From assembly GCA_964348535.1 (NCBI GenBank), contig CAYGDB010000006.1:1-25320 (forward strand): a stretch of 25,320 bases of DNA. Reading direction: 5' to 3'. Shown here piece after piece: positions 1 through 7,768 of this stretch (the first letter of the stretch is position 1; the number at the start of each line of letters is the position of its first letter). Source of the stretch: JBGPJO01 sp964348535. Lineage in GTDB: Bacteria; Patescibacteriota; Minisyncoccia; Phycocordibacterales; JAKFXT01. The notes under the pieces were generated by a model. The model made no database searches and had not been told where the DNA came from. It saw only the letters and a program-made list of their open reading frames with translations. Both the position numbers and the translations under genes were made by a program.

Positions 1-131
1 TCAAAGTTGGCCAGAGCCACTTTCGGCTGACTGCTGAAGGTTCCACCAAAGACAAAGGCGGGCAAGACCAAAAAAGTAATTACCTTTTTTAGGGCTTTAG
101 CAACTCCCACATTTCTAAAAAAAGAAAACAT
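1..131 (-). CDS. N-terminal fragment of a secreted protein (runs off left edge)
   Basis: An ATG at 131 opens a frame that continues past the window start; only 43 codons are visible. They read as a classical Sec signal peptide: MFSFFRNVGVAKALKKV, then a hydrophobic core ITFLVLPAFVFGG, then a polar stretch ending VALANF, with a plausible cleavage after ALA. The product is therefore expected to be exported or anchored at the cell surface. The mature part is outside the window, so no function can be given. It lies 78 bp downstream of the D,D-carboxypeptidase gene and has its own TATAAT box, so it may be a separate transcription unit. Confidence 0.6.
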   Translation of the reverse strand, partial: MFSFFRNVGVAKALKKVITFLVLPAFVFGGTFSSQPKVALANF

Positions 132-137
132 AGTCCA

Positions 138-159
138 CCGTATTATATTGAAAATACGG
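138..159 (-). promoter_or_regulatory. -10 box inside a 7-bp inverted repeat
   Basis: Read on the minus strand, TATAAT occupies 147-142, ten bases before the ATG at 131. It lies within an inverted repeat (CCGTATT 138-144, AATACGG 153-159), which could be an operator overlapping the promoter. No convincing -35 box is visible. Confidence 0.35.
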
Positions 160-208
160 AATAATTCATAGAAAAGTTTTACACAACAGACCTTAGGTAT
201 CTACAACA

Positions 209-1213
209 TTAATTATTATACAAATTCTCTGACCCGAGGTAATCAAGAGTTGCTCGGATGAGCTCTGAAACATCTTCAAAACGACCGTCTATGGTTGAAC
301 CCAAAACACTTATGACAATCGGATGACCAAGTCCGGCGTCAAATAAAATAACAAGGTTTCCGCCCGCAAGATCGGTATATCCGGTCTTTGAAGCGACAAT
401 CCCAGGAATTTGTTCAACCGAAGTATTTGTATTTTTTACAATATATTCCGTCTTCCCCAAAGAAGAAACTTGTATTTCACGATATCTTGTAGCCTCAAAG
501 GAGCTACCAAACTTTGAAATAGCGTAACTAAACATCTTTGCCACGTCGAGTGCAGAGCCATAACCGCCTGAAACAATCGCATTTTTATCAAGTCCAGTTT
601 CATTTAAAAAATATGTTTGACCAAGTCCTATTTCTTTCGCTTTGGAATTCATGGCCTCCAAAAAATCACTTGAAATATTATTATCTTTTGGCAAAGACGT
701 GTCTTTGTTTTTGAAAGCGGACCATGCGGCGACTATAGCCGCCGCCCCATCATTTGAAGATTCAACCAAAGTCAAATCGACAATATCTTTAAGCTTCCAT
801 TTCTGACCTTCCCTAAGACCGCTTTGTCCTTCTTCATTCAAAGCTTGACTATTAATATCAACAACAGAATCTTCCGGCAAGCCATCAAGAGCCACGATGA
901 CCATCATCACCTTGGTAATAGAAGCGAGCGGTAGCTGAACCTCGGCATTTTTTTCGAAAAGTATTTCTTCCGTTCCAGCGTCATAAACAATGGCTGATTT
1001 GGCGACAAGGAAAACATTTGGAAAATTAACTTTTTTTATAAAACCGTCAGAAGTCGCTATTGAAGCGGTTTGTGATTTTTTGTCGGACTGTCTCTCGGAC
1101 TGTCTCAAAGAGAAAACTAAATTTGATACCCCGGTTGAGGCGACAAGAATAGATATCGCTAAAAGTGATATTAAAGCCCAAGCCTTTGGTTTTGTTATTT
1201 CTTTATTGTCCAT
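209..1213 (-). CDS. D-alanyl-D-alanine carboxypeptidase (peptidase S11)
   Basis: Membrane-anchored penicillin-binding protein of the DacA/PBP5 type, which removes the terminal D-Ala from peptidoglycan stem peptides outside the membrane. All three active-site motifs are present: SITK at 98-101 (nucleophile Ser98, Lys101), SSN at 152-154 and KTG at 276-278. Residues about 11-35 form one hydrophobic segment after a short basic N-terminus, giving an N-terminal anchor or uncleaved signal. The protein ends soon after the catalytic domain at 334 residues; I see no room for a full PBP5 C-terminal domain with amphipathic anchor. The start is five bases after the scpB stop, so translation is probably coupled to scpB. 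No good ribosome binding site is visible. Confidence 0.9.
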   Translation of the reverse strand: MDNKEITKPKAWALISLLAISILVASTGVSNLVFSLRQSERQSDKKSQTASIATSDGFIKKVNFPNVFLVAKSAIVYDAGTEEILFEKNAEVQLPLASITKVMMVIVALDGLPEDSVVDINSQALNEEGQSGLREGQKWKLKDIVDLTLVESSNDGAAAIVAAWSAFKNKDTSLPKDNNISSDFLEAMNSKAKEIGLGQTYFLNETGLDKNAIVSGGYGSALDVAKMFSYAISKFGSSFEATRYREIQVSSLGKTEYIVKNTNTSVEQIPGIVASKTGYTDLAGGNLVILFDAGLGHPIVISVLGSTIDGRFEDVSELIRATLDYLGSENLYNN

Positions 1214-1218
1214 CTTAT

Positions 1219-1767
1219 TTAACTGTCTTCGGAAACCTCCTCTGATATTTTCTCTCTTGAAATAAGTTCTTCTCTCGACGTTTTATATTCAGGCAAATCT
1301 TCAATTTTCTCTATGCCAAGATATGAAAGCAACTCAAATGTCGGTCTGTATAAAAAACCCCGGCGGTCATCGGGATTTTCCACTCTCTCCACAAGTCCCC
1401 TAATCAATAGGTTGCGAATGATGAACGCAGAGGAAACCCCGCGTATATAATCAATCCGACTTCTTGGAACCGGAGAAAGATAAAGAATTATGGAGAGGGT
1501 CTCGATTCCAGCTTTGCCCAAATCTTTATGTAAATCTTCCTTAACCAACTTTTCGATAACCGGACCGAGCTTCGGATTAGTGCCTAGCATCACTTCGCCG
1601 TCTTTTTTTAAAACTACAATCCCCCGCTCCTTGAGGGATTCCGAAAGACTATCAATCACCCCAATGACTTTTTCTTCCGTTTCTCCGGTAATGTCTGAAA
1701 GTTTCTTGATTGAAGTCGGCTCACCGCGAAAAAATAGTAGGGCTTCTATTGTAGATGTTAAATCCAT
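1219..1767 (-). CDS. scpB: Segregation and condensation protein B
   Basis: ScpB is the winged-helix dimer that joins ScpA and SMC in the bacterial condensin complex, organising and segregating the nucleoid. The N-terminus after the chosen ATG, MDLTSTIEALLFFRGEP, is the typical ScpB opening, and the DYIRGVSSAFIIRNLLIRGLV stretch matches the second winged helix, where RGV/SAxxIRxLLxRGLV is usual. I chose ATG 1767 (182 aa). A longer start at 1812 would add 15 residues unlike the family, encoded partly by a GTCTGTTGTCT-type intergenic element. The acidic C-terminal tail (ISEEVSEDS) is common. It follows scpA and precedes the carboxypeptidase in one apparent operon. Confidence 0.88.
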   Translation of the reverse strand: MDLTSTIEALLFFRGEPTSIKKLSDITGETEEKVIGVIDSLSESLKERGIVVLKKDGEVMLGTNPKLGPVIEKLVKEDLHKDLGKAGIETLSIILYLSPVPRSRIDYIRGVSSAFIIRNLLIRGLVERVENPDDRRGFLYRPTFELLSYLGIEKIEDLPEYKTSREELISREKISEEVSEDS

Positions 1768-1837
1768 AAGTATAGATATTAGATTACTAGACAACAGACC
1801 AATAGACAACATTAGTTAACGTCCATCGTTTCATCTC

Positions 1838-2560
1838 TTATTGATACTTAGGGACATCAACGCTTTGAGCTTCCATCTGAATATCATCAAACATTTTTTC
1901 CTGCATGACATCTATAGAACCCTGCTTCACAAGCTCAAGCATAGCCAAAAAACTGACTATTATTTCCACCTTTTCAACGCTTCCTTTTGAAAATTCTTTA
2001 AACGAAAGCTTCAGACTGCCCTCCACCCTTTGAACCAAACGAGCAATCATTTCTTCAAGGCTGATTATTTTTTTAACAATGGCTCTCGGAGTGATTTCTT
2101 TTATGGGTATATTTTTTATAACACTCTTAAGAGAGCCGATGAGAGACATAGATGTCATCTCTTCCGGCGGTGAAAAAACAGGTTCATTTTTTAATTCACC
2201 GCGTTCAAATATGATTTCTCTGCCAAAATTATTTTTAACATAAACCGAAAGCTCTTTAATTCTTTTGTAGATTTTAAGTCTTTCCTCCAAATCTGAAATA
2301 TCAGCCTCTTCTTCTTCTGAAAGCGAAAGGTTCGGCAGAAGAGAACGAGACTTTATAAGAAGAAGGGTAGAAGCCACCAAAATAAAATTGGCAATCCCAG
2401 GAATTGAAAACTCCTGAAGTTTTTTTACCTGATTAATATAATCATCCGTAACCTGTGAAAGTGATATGTCATTTATATGAAGTTTTCTTTTTTCAATAAA
2501 GTCTAGCAGAAGGTCAAGCGGCCCTTCAAAGTTTTCAGTCTTAACTACGTAATTATCCAT
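1838..2560 (-). CDS. scpA: Segregation and condensation protein A
   Basis: ScpA is the kleisin that bridges the SMC heads and binds ScpB. The N-terminal signature is intact: FEGPLDLLLDFIEKRKLHI at about residues 10-28, followed by the DISLSQVTDDYINQV helix. The centre is helical with an acidic linker (LSEEEEADISDLEERL). The C-terminal region VEIIVSFLAMLELVKQGSIDVMQE is the typical winged helix that binds the SMC head. Length 240 aa is normal. The ATG at 2560 has a -10 box (TATAGT) exactly six bases upstream and no ribosome binding site, which suggests a leaderless start. It heads the operon scpA-scpB-carboxypeptidase. Confidence 0.92.
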   Translation of the reverse strand: MDNYVVKTENFEGPLDLLLDFIEKRKLHINDISLSQVTDDYINQVKKLQEFSIPGIANFILVASTLLLIKSRSLLPNLSLSEEEEADISDLEERLKIYKRIKELSVYVKNNFGREIIFERGELKNEPVFSPPEEMTSMSLIGSLKSVIKNIPIKEITPRAIVKKIISLEEMIARLVQRVEGSLKLSFKEFSKGSVEKVEIIVSFLAMLELVKQGSIDVMQEKMFDDIQMEAQSVDVPKYQ

Positions 2561-2566
2561 ATCTCA

Positions 2567-2572
2567 ACTATA
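2567..2572 (-). promoter_or_regulatory. -10 box of scpA, leaderless geometry
   Basis: Minus-strand TATAGT, then TGAGAT, then the scpA ATG. With transcription starting about seven bases after the box, the A of ATG would be +1. A weak TTTAGG lies 16 bases further upstream as a possible -35. Confidence 0.5.
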
Positions 2573-2591
2573 TCCTATTTTTAACAAACCT

Positions 2592-2620
2592 AAAAAAAAG
2601 ACCGCCCCGAAAGGCGAGTC
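2592..2620 (-). terminator. Rho-independent terminator after the small Cys-rich gene
   Basis: Stem GAC-CGCC (2600-2606) pairs with GGCG-(A)-GTC (2613-2620) around a CCGAAA loop. On the minus strand it is followed by eight T residues (2599-2592). It lies 18 bp past the stop of the gene at 2638-2871 and just before the scpA promoter. The plus-strand side also has T6, so it may work weakly both ways. Confidence 0.75.
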
Positions 2621-2637
2621 TGTTTTTTAAGTGGCGT

Positions 2638-2871
2638 CTAATCGTTCTTTATAATATGGAGACGTCGATGGCAACCGTCATATTCTCTCCCAAAACATTT
2701 TTTACCGCGACATCTGCACAACATAGGAATCAGAACATCGCAGTCAAAGGAAGTTTGAGACAAAAAGTTTTCATTATTTTTGGAAAAATCGAGAACAGCC
2801 CCTTGTGCTATAAGCTCGGCTATTCTAGATCTCCTAGCACCAGAAACGTCAAGATGGACAACTTCTCCCAT
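2638..2871 (-). CDS. Small Cys-rich protein, unknown function
   Basis: A 77-residue protein with a clear ribosome binding site (AAGGAG, seven bases before ATG) and its own terminator, so it is very likely expressed. Family not recognised. The first half (MGEVVHLDVSGARRSRIAEL) is a short amphipathic, basic segment. The second half holds five cysteines (44, 52, 54, 59, 67) and several basic residues (CRCRGKKC, CHRRLH), arranged as a small metal-binding or zinc-ribbon-like unit. Such proteins often bind nucleic acid, but nothing here proves it. It is independent of the scp operon, since a terminator separates them. Confidence 0.7.
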   Translation of the reverse strand: MGEVVHLDVSGARRSRIAELIAQGAVLDFSKNNENFLSQTSFDCDVLIPMLCRCRGKKCFGREYDGCHRRLHIIKND

Positions 2872-2960
2872 GGCCCACTCCTTCAGTTTTTTAAACCGCG
2901 TTGGTTTAAATCTGCATACAATCTAAATCAAAAATCAAGATTAATCAATACCAGCTAATT

Positions 2961-4355
2961 TTAAAATTTTTCCAAAATCTTTAAAAGAAGCCTGATGGGC
3001 GCGCCAGTCGCGCCTCTGCCGAGATGTTCACCGTCGGAGGAAGTCATCACCGGGGCCATATCAATGTGAACCCAGGGATAATTCTTGGCGAATTGGTAAA
3101 GAAACATTCCGCCGTTTATCACTCCTCCGTAACGGCTGTTTCCTTTGGCCGGAATATTGGCAAGGTCGGCAAAATTGCCTTTAACGTTTTTTTCATATTC
3201 ATCCCAAAGAGGAAATGGCCAAACATAATCCCCGCTCTCCTCCCCCATCTCCTCAATAAATCTTTGAATTTTTAAATCTTTGGTCATAATGGCGGAGGCC
3301 TCTTGGCCTAAAGCCACAAGAGAAGCGCCAGTAAGAGTAGCCACATCCACGACGAGACGCGGTTTGTATCTTTCAGCATAAGTTAGAGCGTCGGCCAAAA
3401 TAACCCTTCCCTCGGCATCGGTATTTAAAATTTCAATGGTTTTTCCGGAAAGCGATTTTAAAATATCACCCGGGCGATAACTCTCCCCTCCCGGCATGTT
3501 TTCAACAGCAGGCACCAGAACAATAACATTCTTTTTAACTTTTAGTCTGGCGGCAAGAGCAATAGCATGAATAACCGCCGCTCCGCCTGACATATCCATA
3601 TGCATTTCAAGCATTGAGTCGGCGGGCTTTAGAGAAAGCCCGCCCGTGTCAAATGTCACTCCCTTACCGACGAAAACAATCGGCGCTGAATCTTTTAAAC
3701 CGCCTTTGTATTCAAGGATAATGAATCTCGGTTTCTGAGGCGAACCTTTAGCCACTCCCAATACCGCGCCCATACCGATTTTTTTCATTTCTTTTTCGTC
3801 AAAAACTTTAATTGAAACATCCAATCCTTTAATCGCCTCTTTGGCTTTTAGGGCAAGATGAGACGGAGTCATATCTCCGCCGGGAGTATTGGAAAGGGCG
3901 CGACATTTATTTATTTCTTCGCCTATCGTTTTTCCTTTTTCAAAACCTTTTTTCATCTCGGCAGAAATATTCCCGCAAATAAGAACTTCCTCCACAAAAT
4001 TCCAGCCGTCTTTAGGAGTCTTTTTGTAGAAATTAAATTCAAAATTCGCCATTTCAAAATTTTGAGCGATTATTGAAGATAGCTCCAAAGCGGGAATATC
4101 TTTCAGTTTTGGAAAAGTGAATTTGCTTAATTCAATCGCGATATTTTTTGATTTATTTTGTCGCGCCGTCTGTATGATTGTTCGGCAAAGCAACAAAAAT
4201 TTACGCCGGTCTATTTCATCCGTTCCGCGCCCGATTTCAAGAATCTCTTTTCCTTCCTCTATCTTTAAACGACAAAAATCTTTCTCGGTAATTCCCACCC
4301 GAACATATTCTTTGGGAGCTTTTTCTATTTTTTCAATGCTAAACTTAATCTTCAT
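2961..4355 (-). CDS. pepA: Leucyl aminopeptidase (M17, cytosolic)
   Basis: Two-metal exopeptidase that removes N-terminal residues from peptides in the cytosol, active as a hexamer in known members. The family signature NTDAEGR is present at residues 311-317, and the first metal-binding stretch GKGVTFDTGG at 230-239. The DMSGGAAVIHA and VDVATLTGA segments, both typical of M17, also occur. The N-terminal macro-like domain is divergent, as usual. The chosen ATG 4355 gives 464 aa starting MKIKFSIEKIE. A start at 4388 would add 11 residues from within aspS and is less likely. The start overlaps the end of aspS by 11 bases, so both are probably on one mRNA. Confidence 0.92.
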   Translation of the reverse strand: MKIKFSIEKIEKAPKEYVRVGITEKDFCRLKIEEGKEILEIGRGTDEIDRRKFLLLCRTIIQTARQNKSKNIAIELSKFTFPKLKDIPALELSSIIAQNFEMANFEFNFYKKTPKDGWNFVEEVLICGNISAEMKKGFEKGKTIGEEINKCRALSNTPGGDMTPSHLALKAKEAIKGLDVSIKVFDEKEMKKIGMGAVLGVAKGSPQKPRFIILEYKGGLKDSAPIVFVGKGVTFDTGGLSLKPADSMLEMHMDMSGGAAVIHAIALAARLKVKKNVIVLVPAVENMPGGESYRPGDILKSLSGKTIEILNTDAEGRVILADALTYAERYKPRLVVDVATLTGASLVALGQEASAIMTKDLKIQRFIEEMGEESGDYVWPFPLWDEYEKNVKGNFADLANIPAKGNSRYGGVINGGMFLYQFAKNYPWVHIDMAPVMTSSDGEHLGRGATGAPIRLLLKILEKF

Positions 4356-5676
4356 TTTTCTTTTTGTCTGTTGATAATAAAGTGTCAATTCTGTTTAAAT
4401 CCCGAGGGAAAAGCGCCGCCTCCTTCACATTTCCCAATTCAAGCATTCGCGCAGTAAAACGCTCAAGTCCTGTTGAAGAGCCACCATGGGGAGGCAACCC
4501 GTATTTAAAGGCCTGCAAGTAAAAAGAAAATTTTTCAGGGTCAAGTCCGCGAGTCTTCATGCGTTCAACCAATTCGGCATAATTATGTATACGCTGAGCG
4601 CCGCTGTTTATTTCAAGACCGCGAAAAAGAAGGTCAAAACCGCGTGAAAATGGCTCTTCGCTTTTTTCTTCATATGTATAAAAAGCGCGTTTAGATGTTG
4701 GAAAACGAGTTATAAATAAAAAATCAGAACCATGCTCATTTTTTGCCCATTCGCAAATCTGACGCTCTTGTTCCGGATCAAGGTCTGGCTCCTCCGGTAC
4801 TTTAAGAATTTTTTGAGCTTCCCTAAGTGTCAGTACTGGGAATTTATCACCAAGCATTGGGATTTCGGTAAAATTTTTAAGAATATCTCCGTGAGATTTT
4901 ACAACTTCATTTACCACATCACGAATTACATTCTCAAGCACGACCATGACATCTCGCTCATCTTTGATAAATCCCATCTCAAAGTCCATCTGCGTAAGCT
5001 CCGAAAGATGCCGAGTGGTGGCGCTTTTTTCAGCTCGAAATATTTTTGCAATAGTAAAAACACGCTCAAACGCTCCAACCATAATTTGCTTATAAAGCTG
5101 GGGTGATGTAGCAAGGTAAGCCGGTTGGTCATAATAATAATCAACTTTAAAAACCGCCGCGCCACCCTCCCCATCCCCACCCACAAGGGCTGGAGATTGA
5201 AACTCTGTAAAATTCTGTCTGCGAAGAGACGCGCGATAGGCCTCAACAATACTAGCCTGTATGGTAAAAATTTCCCGTTCTCGGTTACTTCTTAATGTAA
5301 AAGGTCTATAGTCAAGAAGAGTCTCAATATTAACCTCGGTATCTTTTTCAAATGGCAGTTCCGTCGCCTCGTTCAAGACTTCTATATTTTCAATCTCAAG
5401 TTCTATTTCTCCGTTCAAGACTCCTTGCTTAACCATTTTTTCCGGACGCTTATTTATTTTTCCGGAAACCGTAACCACCCACTCCGAGCGAAGTTTTGAG
5501 GCAACGACGTGCGCCTCTATATGTGTTGGCAGAGCCACTGCCTGAATCTTTCCCGACATGTCCCGAAAATCAATAAAGATAAGCTTACCGTGGTCGCGCC
5601 GGATATCCACCCACCCTGAAATAAGCGCCGTCTCCCCCACTTTGTTCCCCAAGTCCTTTATGTAAGTTCTTTCCAT
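4345..5676 (-). CDS. aspS: Aspartyl-tRNA synthetase, archaeal/eukaryotic type
   Basis: Class II aaRS charging tRNA(Asp). The OB-fold anticodon-binding domain is at about 1-105 (ISGWVDIRRDHGKLIFIDFRD). The catalytic domain follows with motif 2 at 212-233 (FRAEKSATTRHLSELTQMDFE) and motif 3 at 393-407 (GLPPHGGSSTGLERF), ending FPRDLNR. At 443 aa it lacks the large GAD insertion of bacterial AspRS, so it belongs to the short archaeal-like group. Many members of that group also charge tRNA(Asn) with Asp for later amidation; that is family knowledge, not shown here. The intergenic gap to trpS is only a heptamer repeat tract, so the two aaRS genes may be cotranscribed. Confidence 0.92.
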   Translation of the reverse strand: MERTYIKDLGNKVGETALISGWVDIRRDHGKLIFIDFRDMSGKIQAVALPTHIEAHVVASKLRSEWVVTVSGKINKRPEKMVKQGVLNGEIELEIENIEVLNEATELPFEKDTEVNIETLLDYRPFTLRSNREREIFTIQASIVEAYRASLRRQNFTEFQSPALVGGDGEGGAAVFKVDYYYDQPAYLATSPQLYKQIMVGAFERVFTIAKIFRAEKSATTRHLSELTQMDFEMGFIKDERDVMVVLENVIRDVVNEVVKSHGDILKNFTEIPMLGDKFPVLTLREAQKILKVPEEPDLDPEQERQICEWAKNEHGSDFLFITRFPTSKRAFYTYEEKSEEPFSRGFDLLFRGLEINSGAQRIHNYAELVERMKTRGLDPEKFSFYLQAFKYGLPPHGGSSTGLERFTARMLELGNVKEAALFPRDLNRIDTLLSTDKKKNED

Positions 5677-5689
5677 TTTTTTAGTTAGG

Positions 5690-5731
5690 GATAAGTGATA
5701 AGTGATTAGTGATAAGGGATAAGGGATTAGA
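5690..5731. repeat. Tandem heptamer repeat, six units
   Basis: Six consecutive 7-bp units of the form GATAAGT / GATTAGT / GATAAGG / GATTAGA fill the gap between trpS and aspS and run over the trpS stop codon. A looser version of the same words occurs at about 6723-6755, upstream of trpS. Confidence 0.85.
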
Positions 5732-6686
5732 GAGATACACCGATGGCTTTTCGGACTTTTCCCATTTTCATCTCGCTTATTTCACACGCCTCTTTTTTTC
5801 CAGCTTCAAGCACCTCCTCAACAATGCTCTTATTATTCTGAAGTTCCAAATATTTCTCCCTGAAAGGAGCGATAAATTTTTCCATATCCTCAATAAGAGA
5901 TTCCTTCAATATTTTGTAGTTACCGTTATTTTCGGCATACAGAGTTTCAAGCTCACTCTCACTTTTGAGAAGCCGATGAATTTGATACACATTTTCAGGG
6001 CGAGCGCCTGTGGAATCAGTTACGATACTCATCACTCTTTTTACAAGCTCCTCGGGCGAAGCAAAAAGCGGAATAACATTATCGTAACTTTTGCTCATTT
6101 TCTGACCATCTACGCCCGGAACAATAGCGACGTCCGGCATGATGTAAGGTTCGGGTAATATAAAAGTATCTCCAAAAATACGATTAAATTTTTCAGCAGT
6201 ATCTCTGGCGTATTCAATGTGTTGTTTCTGGTCCTGCCCCACCGGAACAATAGCCGCGTCATAAAGTAAAATATCAGCGGCCATCAGCATCGGATAATTA
6301 AATGTGCCAACACTGATTTCGGTATTTTTGGCTTCGGCATCTTTATAAGCGTGAGCTCGTTTCAAATAAGGCATCGTGGTGATAGTGTCAAAAATCCACG
6401 CAAGCTCGGTATGAGCTGGCACATCCGACTGTTTAAAGAGGACGACTTTTTTCGGGTCAAGGCCGATGGCCAGATAGGCTATCACAAGCTCGCGAATTTG
6501 TTTTCGCATTTCATCGGCATTTTGGACAGAATTCAGAGCATGATAATCCGCCACGAAAATAAAAGAGCGGTAGTCGCCTTTTTGCGAAAGTTCCACCAAC
6601 TGTCGCATAGCCCCAAAGTAGTTGCCAATATGAGGCCGCCCTGTCGGTTTGACACCGGATAGTAGTATTTTCTTATTTTCTATCAT
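5727..6686 (-). CDS. trpS: Tryptophanyl-tRNA synthetase
   Basis: Class I aaRS charging tRNA(Trp). HIGH-type motif PTGRPHIGNY at residues 14-23 and KMSKS at 196-200 (GQKMSKSYDN) are both intact. Between them are the usual TrpRS segments IFVADYHAL and YPMLMAADILLYDA, with VGQDQKQHIE. Length 319 aa is normal. I chose ATG 6686; a TTG six bases upstream is possible but weaker. A TTGAAA / 16 bp / TAGTAT promoter ends six bases before this ATG, so the mRNA may be leaderless. Confidence 0.94.
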   Translation of the reverse strand: MIENKKILLSGVKPTGRPHIGNYFGAMRQLVELSQKGDYRSFIFVADYHALNSVQNADEMRKQIRELVIAYLAIGLDPKKVVLFKQSDVPAHTELAWIFDTITTMPYLKRAHAYKDAEAKNTEISVGTFNYPMLMAADILLYDAAIVPVGQDQKQHIEYARDTAEKFNRIFGDTFILPEPYIMPDVAIVPGVDGQKMSKSYDNVIPLFASPEELVKRVMSIVTDSTGARPENVYQIHRLLKSESELETLYAENNGNYKILKESLIEDMEKFIAPFREKYLELQNNKSIVEEVLEAGKKEACEISEMKMGKVRKAIGVSL

Positions 6687-6692
6687 TCCCAA

Positions 6693-6720
6693 ATACTAAC
6701 AAACTAAAGCATTTTTTCAA
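6693..6720 (-). promoter_or_regulatory. trpS promoter, leaderless geometry
   Basis: Minus strand: TTGAAA (6720-6715), 16-bp spacer, TAGTAT (6698-6693), then TTGGGA and the ATG. The -10 to ATG distance of six bases puts +1 on the start codon. Confidence 0.55.
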
Positions 6721-6823
6721 AATTCTCTGATTAGTAAGTAGATAATAGAGATTAGACAAGTAGATGCTACCCCTTCTTTCTATTTTCCGGTTTAAATATC
6801 TAATGTCTGGTGTCTGTTTACCA

Positions 6824-7723
6824 CTATTCCCCATGCAATTTAAGATTGGGTAAAGCGGGTTTGGGGTTTTTGACAAAGCGGTCAAACCAGCGGATTTTCT
6901 CATTCCCCGCCTCTTCTCTGAATTCAGACAAGTCGTGGTCTCCCCCTTCGTAAAGAATAAGTCTGTGGGGTATTTTGTGAGAATAAAGTTTTTCCGAAAG
7001 TTCAAGAGAGTCAGTGGCGTCCACCCTTCTGTCTGCCGTGCCGTGAATAATAAGAATAGGCGTTTTTTTAGGAAGCTTATTTACCCAATGGACAACCGAA
7101 CGTTTTTTCTTTTCTGAAAGTCCGCCCCCGAACATTTTTTTGTAATGACCATCCATTTCCGGTCTGGAATTTTCACTTTTAACCAAGTTAGTCGGTCCGG
7201 CGTGAACAATGGCCGCTTTTATCCATTTGGCTTTTGTCAAAGCCATATAAGTCATCATTCCTCCGCGGCTAAACCCATACATCCCTATTCGTTTTATATC
7301 CGCCCTCCGATATTTCTTAAGAATTTCATACAAGTTCAAAACATCATCAATATCCTTTCCGCCGAATTCATCCACCCCTTCGCTTCCGGAATTTCCCGAA
7401 TACTGGCTCCCAATCGAAATGTATCCGGCCCGAGCAAATCTTGCCATCCATCTGGTAAATAGATGATGTTCTTCAATCGCCCCAAACTCGCGAAATCCTC
7501 CGCGATTGCAAATTATTATCGGAAACTTTTTAGGCTTGGCGCTTCGCGGTTCCACCAAAAATCCAACCACCTTATGCCCACCTGATTTATAAAAAAATTT
7601 ATAAGCTCTGATTTTCTTAGCGTTTTCTAGGGCTCTTTTTTTTGAAAAAGAGTCCATCTGCCCTTTCATCTTAGACGTTAATTCAACTTCTTCAATGTTT
7701 ATGACGGGTAAATTTTTATTCAT
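6824..7723 (-). CDS. Alpha/beta hydrolase, prolyl-oligopeptidase/dienelactone-hydrolase-like
   Basis: Serine hydrolase of the alpha/beta fold. The nucleophile elbow GFSRGG is at 150-155 (Ser152). The acid is probably Asp231 in HGTADRRVD, and His263 in EGGDHDL completes the triad. The N-terminal part (KVVGFLVEPRSAKPKKFPIIICNRGG) matches the beta strands and oxyanion-forming turn of S9-like peptidase domains, without the beta-propeller of true prolyl oligopeptidases. Substrate unknown: short peptides or esters are both possible. No signal peptide, so it is cytosolic. It stands alone, with about 130 bp before trpS. The start ATG has no clear ribosome binding site. Confidence 0.82.
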   Translation of the reverse strand: MNKNLPVINIEEVELTSKMKGQMDSFSKKRALENAKKIRAYKFFYKSGGHKVVGFLVEPRSAKPKKFPIIICNRGGFREFGAIEEHHLFTRWMARFARAGYISIGSQYSGNSGSEGVDEFGGKDIDDVLNLYEILKKYRRADIKRIGMYGFSRGGMMTYMALTKAKWIKAAIVHAGPTNLVKSENSRPEMDGHYKKMFGGGLSEKKKRSVVHWVNKLPKKTPILIIHGTADRRVDATDSLELSEKLYSHKIPHRLILYEGGDHDLSEFREEAGNEKIRWFDRFVKNPKPALPNLKLHGE

Positions 7724-7768
7724 TATATTTTAGTGTTCAGCGTTTTTCACAGATGGTTTCCTTAGGGC

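Noticed and set aside
138..159. Inverted repeat as terminator of the carboxypeptidase gene
   Set aside because: No T tract follows it on the minus strand and it overlaps a TATAAT box, so an operator is more likely.
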